Below, piece after piece: positions 43,092 through 51,494 of a stretch of DNA of 64,000 nt. This DNA comes from SHVO01 sp964576515. GTDB lineage: Bacteria > Pseudomonadota > Alphaproteobacteria > Rhodospirillales > Rhodospirillaceae. Location of the stretch: contig CAZNUW010000004.1 in the NCBI GenBank assembly GCA_964576515.1, positions 186,001 to 250,000 of the forward strand, given 5' to 3'. The notes under the pieces were generated by a model. That model saw only the letters and a list, made by a program, of their open reading frames with translations, was not told where the DNA came from and searched no databases. A program made the position numbers and the translations under genes. Position 1 is the first letter of the stretch; each line of letters opens with the position of its first letter.

Positions 43092-44294
43092 ATGCCGCAG
43101 TACGCATACCGCGCGTTGAACGAGGCCGGTCGTACCGTTCGCGGCAAGTTGTCCGCGAACAACGAAACCGACCTCTATCAGCAGCTTGAACAGTCCGGCC
43201 TCATGCTGCTCGACAGCAAGGCGGTCAAGGAAAGCTTGCTGACGCAAGGCATGGCGCGCGGCATCAATGCGCGCGAGAAAATACAGTTTTTCGTTCACCT
43301 AGAACAACTCCAGGCGGCCGGCGTGCCGCTGCTGGACTCCCTCACGGACGTGCGCGATTCCACGGATACACCGCGTCTGCGCGATATGACCACGTCCATT
43401 CTCAACGACGTCAGCGGCGGAACCCCATTGTCGGAGTCTTTCGCGAAGCATCCGAAGGTGTTCGGCGATCTCTACTCGGCCCTCGTCGCGGCCGGCGAGG
43501 AAAGCGGGAAATTGACGGAAGCCTTCCGCCATCTCACCAAACACGTGAAGTGGGAAGACGCGATCAAGACAAAGATCAAGAAGGCCGCGCGTTATCCGGC
43601 GGTGGTCCTTGTCCTGATCACCGGGATGCTGATGTTCATGATGGGTTTCGTGGTGCCCGGCATTGTCGAATTCCTGCAATCGACGGGGAACGCATTGCCG
43701 CCGGTGACTGTGGCCCTGATCGTGACGTCCGACTTTATTGTCGGCTATTGGTGGCTGATCCTCGCGACGCCGATCGTCATTACGTTTTCCATCGTCGCCC
43801 TCAGCGCTAGTTCTGAAACCGCGAAGTACGCGTTGTCGTGCCTCGCGCTGCGCCTGCCTGTGGCCGGGCAACTCATCACCAAACTGGCGATTTCCCGCTT
43901 CGCGCACTTTTTTGCCGTCATGTTCCAGAGCGGTGTTCCCATCCTGCAATGCCTGGAAACCGCGCAGCGCGTGGTGACGAACCGTTGCCTGGAAGAAGCG
44001 ATGCGGACGGTGCGCCAGCAGGTTCAGAACGGCGAGCCTTTGTCTCAAGCCATGCGCAATTCGGGACAATTTCCCAGCCTCGTTTGCCGCATGGTCAAGA
44101 TCGGCGAAGACAGCGGTAACCTTGGCGGCGTGATGGATAACGTGACCGGTTTCTACGACAAGGATGTGGACGAGGCGATCGACGGCATGATCGGAATGAT
44201 TGAGCCGGCGATGACTGTCGTGTCGGGTGTGATCATGGCCTGGATCGTCATTGGCGTCATGGGCCCGATCTACGACAGCATTTCAAATCTCTGA
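43092..44294 (+). CDS. mshG: Pilus inner-membrane platform protein (MshG/PilC, GspF family)
   Basis: A 400-residue GspF-type protein with two cytoplasmic helical domains and three transmembrane helices. It begins MPQYAYRALNEAGRTVRG, typical of the family, and has the repeats LYSALVAAGEESGKL and LVCRMVKIGEDSGNL, one in each domain. It anchors the assembly ATPase and pilin polymer base. It lies three bases after the MshE-like gene and so is co-transcribed. Confidence 0.93.
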   Translation: MPQYAYRALNEAGRTVRGKLSANNETDLYQQLEQSGLMLLDSKAVKESLLTQGMARGINAREKIQFFVHLEQLQAAGVPLLDSLTDVRDSTDTPRLRDMTTSILNDVSGGTPLSESFAKHPKVFGDLYSALVAAGEESGKLTEAFRHLTKHVKWEDAIKTKIKKAARYPAVVLVLITGMLMFMMGFVVPGIVEFLQSTGNALPPVTVALIVTSDFIVGYWWLILATPIVITFSIVALSASSETAKYALSCLALRLPVAGQLITKLAISRFAHFFAVMFQSGVPILQCLETAQRVVTNRCLEEAMRTVRQQVQNGEPLSQAMRNSGQFPSLVCRMVKIGEDSGNLGGVMDNVTGFYDKDVDEAIDGMIGMIEPAMTVVSGVIMAWIVIGVMGPIYDSISNL

Positions 44295-44312
44295 CGGGAT
44301 AGGACGCGGACG

Positions 44313-45911
44313 ATGGCCCGGGGCGAGTTCGTACTTAACATCGGCGACGACAACGTTGTCCTGACGCGCTTTGTCGATGGCAAGGTTGCGAACGCATGGT
44401 TGGGATCCCCCGACCCCGCGCTTGCCCATGAGGAACTGGGCGAAGCCTTGGCGCAGGATACAAAGGGCCGTATTTCCGTCCTCTTCGATACGCTCGACCA
44501 ATCGTTCAAGGAAGAGGAGATCCCCAAGGTCGGTGTGCTCGATCGGCGCAAACTGCTCGCGCGCCATATCAACATGGCCTTCCCCGGTGCCAACTTGCGC
44601 GGGGCGCGGCTGGTCAAGCAGACCGATAAAAAGACCTTGATCTACGAGATGGCGTCCGTGCCGCTCGACGGGCGCGTTCCCGGCTGGCTCGATGTCCTGC
44701 AAAGCCTTCCCAACGAGAAGGGCGGGATTTACACCATCGCCGCCGAAAGCGTCGATATCGTCGCCGCCCTTGCCCCGAAGGATGCAACGGCTCCGGAAAC
44801 CGGGAACCATTGGCGCCATTTCATCGGCATCAACGTTACCGGCGGTCTGCGTCAGATTATTGAAAAAAACGGCCGCCTTTCCCTGACGCGTCTCACACAA
44901 GCGCCGCCGGCGGAAACCTCGCCGGAAGATTTTGCCGACATGATCGTGCGGGACTTCAAGGCCACCATCACTTACATCCGCCGCCTCGGGTATCAGGTCG
45001 GTGACACGCTCGATCTCATTGTGTTGACGACGGCCGACAACAAGGCGGCGCTGGAAGACATAACTTGGGATGGTGCGCGTTCCGTCTCGGTTTATACCCC
45101 CTATGAAGCGGGCCACTTGCTGAACCTCGGATCTCTGGGCCGTGAAGATCAAGCCTATTGCGACGTGCTGCTTGCCGCCTGGTTCGCGTCCAAACGCAAG
45201 GGCGTTCTTGCGCTGACGCGCGCGGCGGCGATGGGCGACACCACGGACGATATTCGGGATTTGGCATTTTTCCTCTCCCCTTATGCGGCGGCCGCGGCCG
45301 TTGCTGGCCTCGTTTTGTGGAGCGGGTGGACCGGGTACGAGCTCTATGACTACAGCGATAGGAATTCCGCGCTGCAAGGGCAGCTCACGCAAGTGCGATC
45401 GTTCCTGGACGAAGAAAGAGGTCGCCTTGGCGCCTTGCCCTATGACGTTGACCGTGTGCGTAATGTCATCCAAGTCGCCGACACGCTGGATGCCGGGAAG
45501 GTGGACTTCATTCCTCTTGTTCAGCGTGTGGCGAATTCCCTCGACGGCGATGCGGTCGTCTTGAACCTTGAACTCGTAAATACAGTCCAGCAATCGACAG
45601 CGGCACGAGGCGGCAATGCGACACGACAGCCTCCTGTGCAGGTCAAGGTCGATCTTCGTTTGGCGTCGGTGATCTCGACAGCCGACGAGGCGGTGCAGGT
45701 CGCTCGGCGCTTGGAACAACGGCTGAATGCGCAATTCGCGCCCGATTATAAGGTCACGATGACCTCGGAGCCTGTGGGCGCGCAGGCGGCCGAGGGATTA
45801 AGCGGCAGCCTGACCGGCGCCGCGAGCTCGGAAACCAACGTCTCCGAAGATTCCTCGGCTACCGGCGAAAGTTTCTATGCCGCATTCACCATGGAAAAGG
45901 TGGGATCATGA
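44313..45911 (+). CDS. PilM/PilN-like fused alignment protein (MshI/GspL-like)
   Basis: A 532-residue bitopic protein. Residues 1 to about 320 form a cytoplasmic globular part of the type seen in PilM/GspL. A single transmembrane helix lies near residues 325-345 (AAAAAVAGLVLWSGWTGY), then a coiled coil (NSALQGQLTQVRSFL) and a PilN-like periplasmic domain. This merges functions that are separate proteins in PilM-PilN systems. The family is inferred from layout and position because the sequence is divergent. Its stop overlaps the next ATG (ATGA). Confidence 0.75.
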   Translation: MARGEFVLNIGDDNVVLTRFVDGKVANAWLGSPDPALAHEELGEALAQDTKGRISVLFDTLDQSFKEEEIPKVGVLDRRKLLARHINMAFPGANLRGARLVKQTDKKTLIYEMASVPLDGRVPGWLDVLQSLPNEKGGIYTIAAESVDIVAALAPKDATAPETGNHWRHFIGINVTGGLRQIIEKNGRLSLTRLTQAPPAETSPEDFADMIVRDFKATITYIRRLGYQVGDTLDLIVLTTADNKAALEDITWDGARSVSVYTPYEAGHLLNLGSLGREDQAYCDVLLAAWFASKRKGVLALTRAAAMGDTTDDIRDLAFFLSPYAAAAAVAGLVLWSGWTGYELYDYSDRNSALQGQLTQVRSFLDEERGRLGALPYDVDRVRNVIQVADTLDAGKVDFIPLVQRVANSLDGDAVVLNLELVNTVQQSTAARGGNATRQPPVQVKVDLRLASVISTADEAVQVARRLEQRLNAQFAPDYKVTMTSEPVGAQAAEGLSGSLTGAASSETNVSEDSSATGESFYAAFTMEKVGS

Positions 45912-46564
45912 GGCGCTTTATCCCCGATCTCCCGCGCAATGTTGCGATTGCCTTCGCCACACTTGCGGCTTCTCTCGTTCTTATCGCCTTATCGGTTGTC
46001 TTTCTCGGCGGCGCCCGCGACGCGGCGATCGCCGAGAATGGCCGGCTGACGAATGAAGTTCAGGCTGTGCGTGGTTCCATCAATACCGCGCGGCAGGATC
46101 ACGAGTACGTGGTGGCGAATCAGGAGAAATATGAAGTCCTTCTGAAAAGCGACCGACTGATCCCGCATACGCGCCGCGCGGCCGTCGTCGAACTGCAGCG
46201 CATCGCGCAGATGCGCGGGCTCACGACCTTAAACTATGAATTTGCCGGAGTTGTGAGCGATTCCCTTGAATCTAAGCAAGCCCAGCCCGCGAATGCGGCC
46301 TATCGTCTTTCGGTCGAGCAGGTCACGTTGACGGTTGGGGCCGTGATCGATGGCGCTATCTACGGACTGGTTTCCGATATTTCGGAAAAGTTCCCCGGCG
46401 CCGCAGTGGTGGAGAACGTGACCCTCGCGCGAGCGCCCGTTGTTACGGAAGAAGCGCTTCTGGCGGTCGCCGCGGGAGCGGAGGCGAAATTGGTTGAGGG
46501 CAAAATCCTCTTCCTGTGGCGGACGGCTCAGGCGAATGAACCTGCCGCGAATGGAGCGAAGTGA
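45908..46564 (+). CDS. PilO/GspM-like inner-membrane alignment protein
   Basis: A 218-residue bitopic protein with one N-terminal transmembrane helix (residues 12-35), a coiled-coil stretch (ENGRLTNEVQAVRGSINTA) and a periplasmic ferredoxin-like domain. Its size, topology and place after the PilM/N-like gene match PilO/MshJ-type partners. Start and stop overlap both neighbours (ATGA and TGATG), indicating tight coupling. Confidence 0.77.
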   Translation: MRRFIPDLPRNVAIAFATLAASLVLIALSVVFLGGARDAAIAENGRLTNEVQAVRGSINTARQDHEYVVANQEKYEVLLKSDRLIPHTRRAAVVELQRIAQMRGLTTLNYEFAGVVSDSLESKQAQPANAAYRLSVEQVTLTVGAVIDGAIYGLVSDISEKFPGAAVVENVTLARAPVVTEEALLAVAAGAEAKLVEGKILFLWRTAQANEPAANGAK

Positions 46565-47022
46565 TGTACCGCGCAATATCTCTCGCTGTGATGCTTCTGT
46601 TTCCCATGACGGTTATGGGAGCGGAGCAAGGTGCTGCCGCTCCCGCACCCCCGGAGTCACCAGCGCGTACGATTCCCGATACCGTGATGTTCTCGATTGA
46701 TGAAATCAACGATGTAAGATCGCGTGCGTCTTCCAACACTGATAACGACGCCGGAACAGGCAATCGCGACGCTATAGAGAGTGCGACGCTCTATCTTTCC
46801 ACGATTCTCTTCTACGGCCCCAACGATTGGACAATCTGGGTAAACGGCGCTCCAATTACCCCGCGTCAGGATTTCTCGTCATTCCAAGTCACGAGCATCG
46901 GTCCGGATTTCGTCGAACTTCTGGTGCCCCTGAGCGCGCGGGGTATGAGCCCCGTCCGCCTGTCGCCCAACCAGACTTTTGTCGCGCGGTCAGGCGCGAT
47001 CGTTGAAGGAAAATGGCAATAA
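46564..47022 (+). CDS. Exported pilus-locus protein, MshK/PilP-like by position
   Basis: A 152-residue exported protein with a signal peptide (ending near VMGAEQ) and a small beta-rich C-terminal domain (WTIWVNGAPITP, VELLVPLSAR, LSPNQTFVARSG). It occupies the place where MshK or PilP sits in other loci, linking the inner-membrane complex to the secretin. I do not recognise a conserved family. ATG 46564 overlaps the previous stop; the end overlaps the ABC ATPase gene by 10 bases. Confidence 0.68.
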   Translation: MYRAISLAVMLLFPMTVMGAEQGAAAPAPPESPARTIPDTVMFSIDEINDVRSRASSNTDNDAGTGNRDAIESATLYLSTILFYGPNDWTIWVNGAPITPRQDFSSFQVTSIGPDFVELLVPLSARGMSPVRLSPNQTFVARSGAIVEGKWQ

Positions 47023-47747
47023 ACGCGCTGCCTCTTTCCGTCGGCAACGTTTCCACGTCCTACGGCGCAAAACAGGTTCTGAACGAGGTCACGTTCGACG
47101 TCGGCCCGGGGGAGGCGTTTGGTCTCATCGGTCTGAACGGCGCCGGCAAAACCACTCTTATTCGATCTATTCTGGGATTGCGCGCGGCAAGCGGCACGCT
47201 TCAGCTTTTCGGTGAGGTGAGCGGCCAGCCATCGGCGCGGCGCAATCTGGTATATCTGCCGGAAAAATTCCAACCGTCGTCGCAGCTAACGGGGTGGGAA
47301 TATCTTGCGATAATGCTCGCATACTTCGCTCAGAAGCTTGATCGCGCACGCGCGAAGAAGATCGCGAGTGATCTCGATCTCGATCCCGCCGCGATCGACC
47401 GGCGAATCAGGACCTACTCCAAAGGGATGAGTCAGAAGCTCGGGTTGGTCGGAACGTTCCTCGTGGAAACGCCCTTGATGATTCTGGACGAGCCGATGAG
47501 CGGGCTCGACCCGCGCGCGCGGGCTTTCCTCAAGGACCGCTTGAAAGAAAGCCGTGCCACCGGCCGCGCCATCTTCTTCAGCTCTCATATCCTCTCGGAC
47601 ATCGAGGAGATTTGCGATCGGATCGGTATCCTGCACGGCGGGCGTATCGTATTCCTCGGCACGCCGCAGGAGCTGATGACCCAAAGCGCGGCCCCTTCGC
47701 TCGAACGGGCCTTTCTTTCCGCGATCGACGAAAATCGGGTGTTCTAG
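47013..47747 (+). CDS. ABC transporter ATP-binding protein at the end of the pilus operon
   Basis: A 244-residue ATPase with Walker A GLNGAGKTT, signature YSKGMSQKL, Walker B LMILDEPMSGLD and switch SSHIL. It is the CcmA/ABC-2 export type. No permease is next to it; the ABC-2 permease at 37928-38680 is the likely partner, so the pair encloses the pilin and assembly genes. The TAG stop is the first three bases of the downstream intergenic repeat. Confidence 0.88.
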   Translation: MAINALPLSVGNVSTSYGAKQVLNEVTFDVGPGEAFGLIGLNGAGKTTLIRSILGLRAASGTLQLFGEVSGQPSARRNLVYLPEKFQPSSQLTGWEYLAIMLAYFAQKLDRARAKKIASDLDLDPAAIDRRIRTYSKGMSQKLGLVGTFLVETPLMILDEPMSGLDPRARAFLKDRLKESRATGRAIFFSSHILSDIEEICDRIGILHGGRIVFLGTPQELMTQSAAPSLERAFLSAIDENRVF

Positions 47748-47847
47748 AGAAAGCCGCGTTAACTTGGAATCGGGCGACTTGTTCTAAGTTATTGTTTGGT
47801 CGCGTCGTTTTGCGAAAAACCGGTTCCCACTTTTTCGCACGACGCTC
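47745..47847. repeat. Double-hairpin intergenic repeat, copy 1
   Basis: About 103 bases, closely matching 50192-50296. The 3' half forms a long hairpin: GCGTCGTTTTGCGAAAAA at 47802-47819 pairs, with a small bulge, with TTTTTCGCACGACGC at 47831-47845. It lies between convergent genes and may terminate both. It resembles the mosaic intergenic repeats (RIME-like) known in rhizobia. Confidence 0.88.
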
Positions 47848-47850
47848 CAA

Positions 47851-48978
47851 TTAGCCGAGCGAAAGCTTGGACGTGTCCATGTCCTTGAGGCCGCCTTTGC
47901 CGCCGCCTGCGATCTGCTCTTGTTTGATTTTCATCTTCAGGTCGCCCGCGTTGTCGGCTTCCGCAAGGGCCGTGTCCTCGCTGATCTGCCCAGACTTAAA
48001 CAAATTGAGAAGCGCCTGATCGAAGGTCTGCATGCCGAGGTGCACGCTTTCCTCCATGATCTTCTTCACTTCCTTGACCTCGCCCTTGGCGATCAGATCT
48101 TTGATGTAGCCCTGGTTCAAGAGAATCTCGAGCGCGGCGCATCGGCCTCCGCCGATTTTCGGAACCAGACGTTGGGAAATGATCCCCCGCAGATTCAAGG
48201 ACAGGTTCAACAGAATCTGGTGGTGCATCTCGTTCGGGAACAAGTTCACGACACGTTCGATCGCCTGGTTGGCGTTGTTGGCGTGCAAGGTGGCCATGGC
48301 AAGGTGTCCCGTTTCGGCGATGTTCAGCGCATGCTCCATCGTTTTCATGTCGCGAATTTCACCGATGAGAATGAGGTCGGGATGCTGGCGTAGGGTATTT
48401 TTCAGCGCGGCGTCGAACGAGTCTGTGTCCACGCCCACCTCGCGCTGCGTGACGATGCATTGCTTGTGATCGTGGACGAATTCGACGGGATCCTCGATGG
48501 TGATGATATGTCCTGGCGCGCTTTCGTTGCGGTGCCCGATCATCGCCGCAAGCGATGTCGACTTCCCCGAGCCCGTGCCGCCCACCATGAAGATGAGGCC
48601 GCGCTTCTCAAGGACCATGTCTCCGAGGAGCGCGGGTAGTTTCAGATCGGCGAGGGTCGGAATCTTCGCCCGGATGATGCGGGCGACGATCCCCGGCATG
48701 CCGCGTTGTTTGAACAGATTGAGACGAAACCTCCCCACGCCTTCCATGACGGTCGCCATGTTGAATTCGCCGGTGGTCTCGAATTCCTTGTACTGCTTCT
48801 CGGTCATGAACGACTTGACGATGCGGGTAATCTCCTCCGTCGAGAGCGGCTTCTCGCGCAGGTTCTTGAAGCCCGTATCGCCACGCCATGCGGGCGGGGC
48901 GTTCACGGTGACATAGAGGTCGGATCCACCTGGGCCCGCCAATTCCTTCAACCAGCCCTGAAACTCGGCGTCGATCAT
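47851..48978 (-). CDS. pilU: Pilus retraction ATPase PilU
   Basis: A 375-residue GspE-superfamily ATPase of the PilT/PilU branch. It has Walker A GGTGSGKSTSLAAMIGHRN, Asp box IEDPVEF, Walker B HPDLILIGEIRDM and His box ATLHANNA. The RGLIFMVGG lead-in and the N-terminal MIDAEFQGWLKEL favour PilU over PilT. PilU assists PilT in retraction. It follows pilT by 38 bases on the minus strand, opposite to the main pilus operon. Confidence 0.9.
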   Translation of the reverse strand: MIDAEFQGWLKELAGPGGSDLYVTVNAPPAWRGDTGFKNLREKPLSTEEITRIVKSFMTEKQYKEFETTGEFNMATVMEGVGRFRLNLFKQRGMPGIVARIIRAKIPTLADLKLPALLGDMVLEKRGLIFMVGGTGSGKSTSLAAMIGHRNESAPGHIITIEDPVEFVHDHKQCIVTQREVGVDTDSFDAALKNTLRQHPDLILIGEIRDMKTMEHALNIAETGHLAMATLHANNANQAIERVVNLFPNEMHHQILLNLSLNLRGIISQRLVPKIGGGRCAALEILLNQGYIKDLIAKGEVKEVKKIMEESVHLGMQTFDQALLNLFKSGQISEDTALAEADNAGDLKMKIKQEQIAGGGKGGLKDMDTSKLSLG

Positions 48979-49016
48979 GCGCGGTACTCCGTATGCGTCT
49001 TGAGGGGGCGGGTGGG

Positions 49017-50162
49017 CTAGAACAGCGAGCGAGACTTCTTTTCGCCTGCGGCTGGGGCCGGGGCTGCCGCCGGTGCCGCGGGCGCTGCCGCAGGCCGGGC
49101 GCCGCCCGCGGGCGCGGCTGGTGTGCCTGGATCGTCGCTGAGCTTCGACATCATCGCGGAGACTTCGCTTGCATCGACGACGCCCGATTCAACAAGTTTG
49201 CGCATGGAGTCTTCCATGGTCTGCATACCGTAGCGCTGGCCCACTTGGATCATGGAATAGATCTGCGGCACCTTGTTCTCGCGAATCAGGTTCCGCACTG
49301 CGGAGGTGCCCACGAGGATTTCATGGGCCGCAGCGCGACCGCCGCCTTTTCGCTTGAGCAGAACCTGGCTGATCACCGCTTGCAATGAGCCCGCGATCAT
49401 TGCGCGGACCATTTCCTTTTCGCCGGCGGGAAAGACGTCGATGATGCGGTCGACCGTCTTCGCGGCTGAACTGGTGTGCAAGGTGCCCATCACCAAGTGT
49501 CCGGTTTCGGCCGCCGTCAGCGCCAGAGAGATCGTTTCGTGGTCACGCATTTCGCCGACCAGGATCACGTCCGGATCTTCACGCAGAGCGCTCTTAAGCG
49601 CGCGCGAAAACGACTTGGTGTGCCGGCCTACTTCGCGGTGGTTGATCAGGGCGCGCTTTTTTCCGTGAACGAACTCCACGGGATCCTCGACCGTGAGGAT
49701 GTGGGTATCCATGGTCTCGTTCATGTAATTGATCATGGCGGAAAGCGTGGTCGATTTGCCTGAGCCGGTCGGCCCGGTGACAAGCACCAATCCGCGTTCG
49801 AACTCCGCAAACTGCTTGAAGATTTCAGGGGCGTTCAATTGTTCGAGCGAGGGGATTTTGGTGGGAATTTCGCGGAAGGCGGCGGCCGGACCGGTCGTCG
49901 TCGTGTAGGCGTTCACGCGAAAGCGCGATTCCGTGCCAAAAGCGACGGCGAAGTCGATTTCCTTCTCCGCTTCGTATTCGGCCCGCTGCTCTTCCGTCAT
50001 GATCGAATAGAGCATGGTTTTGACGGTGTCCGCGGAGAGGTCGCCGGTCTTGATCGGGCGCAGGCCGCCGTCGATGCGGACCATCGGTTCCTTGCCGCCC
50101 ACAAGGTGCAGGTCGGAGGACTTGTTCTTCTGCGCGAATGACAACAGTTCAGTGATATCCAT
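49017..50162 (-). CDS. pilT: Pilus retraction ATPase PilT
   Basis: A 381-residue ATPase. The start MDITELLSFAQKNKSSDLHL, Walker A GPTGSGKST, Walker B DPDVILVGEMRD, His box GTLHTSSA and the C-terminal AVRNLIRE motif are all PilT hallmarks; the last is needed for retraction in other species. The C-terminal 35 residues are Ala/Pro rich, a tail not usual for PilT. It is the first gene of the minus-strand pilT-pilU pair. Confidence 0.93.
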   Translation of the reverse strand: MDITELLSFAQKNKSSDLHLVGGKEPMVRIDGGLRPIKTGDLSADTVKTMLYSIMTEEQRAEYEAEKEIDFAVAFGTESRFRVNAYTTTTGPAAAFREIPTKIPSLEQLNAPEIFKQFAEFERGLVLVTGPTGSGKSTTLSAMINYMNETMDTHILTVEDPVEFVHGKKRALINHREVGRHTKSFSRALKSALREDPDVILVGEMRDHETISLALTAAETGHLVMGTLHTSSAAKTVDRIIDVFPAGEKEMVRAMIAGSLQAVISQVLLKRKGGGRAAAHEILVGTSAVRNLIRENKVPQIYSMIQVGQRYGMQTMEDSMRKLVESGVVDASEVSAMMSKLSDDPGTPAAPAGGARPAAAPAAPAAAPAPAAGEKKSRSLF

Positions 50163-50191
50163 GGCGTCCCCCGTTTTTATTCGTGACGATT

Positions 50192-50296
50192 TAGAGCAAG
50201 CCGCGTTAACTTTGAGTCAGACGGCTTGCTCTAATTTATTGTTTGGTCGCGTCGTTTTTGCGAAAAACCGGTGCCCACTTTTTCGCACGACGCTCT
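50192..50296. repeat. Double-hairpin intergenic repeat, copy 2
   Basis: About 105 bases. The first half is a perfect hairpin with arms TAGAGCAAGCCG and CGGCTTGCTCTA; the second half is the same long GCGTCG...CGACGC hairpin as in copy 1. It lies between the start of pilT and the end of the transglycosylase gene. Confidence 0.9.
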
Positions 50297-50302
50297 CAAT
50301 CG

Positions 50303-51466
50303 TTATAACTTAGCCCGCAGGAACCTGATGCGGTCGCGTACGCCGTCGACGGAAGCATCCAGATACGTCGGACGCCGTTCGAACATCGAAATGAATTGCT
50401 CGTAGAACTGAACGGCCGCGGCCGGCTGGTCCAGTTTGTCGGCAATCACACCGGCGTTCAGATAGTAGGTGGGGACGCCGGGAGCATTGTTGATGGCGTC
50501 TTTGGCGTAGGTGAAGGCGGCCTCGTCGTCCCCCAACGTGCTGGCGACCTCAGCCAACGCCGAATAGACGTCCGATTGCGCGACGCCCGCCTTCACGAAC
50601 CCTTCGAGATCAGCGCGCGCCGCCTCGGGCGTCTTGGCGCCGGCTTTCTGGATGACCTTAGAGAGGATGTTCTGATTGTTGGGCTCAGCCGCAAGGTAGC
50701 GGCCGTAAGCTTGCATCGCCTCGACGTCGCGGCCCAACTCCTCGTAACTCATCGCAACGCCTAGAAGGCCGATTTTATCGGTCGGATTCCCGTCGACAAT
50801 GGCCTGATATTTGTCGAGCGCTTCGGGGTAGCGCTTCGCGACAAAGTCCTTGATCGCGCGATGGTAGGGCGTATCCGTGTCCTCGGCGAGCACCGCGTTC
50901 ATCACAATATTGCGGGCCTCGGTGTTCCACAGCGTCAGCACGCGCTCGCGATACTGTTCGCGGCGGCCATCGTCGGACGAGTGATAGCGTTCCACCGCCT
51001 TCGACCACGATCCCTGCAGGCCGTGGAGTTCGCTCAAAAACTTTGCGCCATAGGCAACGTTGGTCGCGGGATCGAACGCGTCTTCCATGGTTTGGAATGC
51101 ATTCGGGTGGTACCGCAGATTGACCTGCATGCAGCCGACGTCGATGGAGCGCTCGCCGGCATCAAGCAGGCGGCGCGTTTCCGCGATGGCTTCGTCCTTT
51201 GTTTCAAAGAAACGTCCGCGGCCGTTGACGTTGATGGTCCATGGCCACGCGTGCAGTTGATTGTCGGGGCCGGCGGCGCGTCCGGATTCGGCAAGGGAAA
51301 TCGCGGTTAGCAGGCCCTGTGGAATGCGATACGCGCGTTCCTGGCTCTGGATGAACCGGAGACATTCAAATTCGGCGCCGATATCCGCGTTTTGCGCGAA
51401 CGTGGGCGCCGACATAACGATCGTCGCCGCAGCCGCAATGCCGGCCCAAATGTTCTTAGCGTTCAC
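50303..51466 (-). CDS. Exported lytic transglycosylase (SLT) with TPR repeats
   Basis: A 387-residue periplasmic protein. The signal peptide ends near APTFAQ. The SLT-type domain has IPQGLLTAISLAESG (catalytic Glu in the ES pair), a DVGCMQVNLRYH motif and NVAYGAKFLSEL. C-terminal TPR-like repeats follow (about residues 190-370). It probably opens peptidoglycan for the pilus machine. The GTG at 51466, preceded by GGGGGAACTTGAAC, is favoured over an ATG at 51517 because the latter lies inside the upstream prepilin gene. Confidence 0.85.
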   Translation of the reverse strand: MNAKNIWAGIAAAATIVMSAPTFAQNADIGAEFECLRFIQSQERAYRIPQGLLTAISLAESGRAAGPDNQLHAWPWTINVNGRGRFFETKDEAIAETRRLLDAGERSIDVGCMQVNLRYHPNAFQTMEDAFDPATNVAYGAKFLSELHGLQGSWSKAVERYHSSDDGRREQYRERVLTLWNTEARNIVMNAVLAEDTDTPYHRAIKDFVAKRYPEALDKYQAIVDGNPTDKIGLLGVAMSYEELGRDVEAMQAYGRYLAAEPNNQNILSKVIQKAGAKTPEAARADLEGFVKAGVAQSDVYSALAEVASTLGDDEAAFTYAKDAINNAPGVPTYYLNAGVIADKLDQPAAAVQFYEQFISMFERRPTYLDASVDGVRDRIRFLRAKL

Positions 51467-51494
51467 GTTCAAGTTCCCCCAGAGCCGCCCGCCT

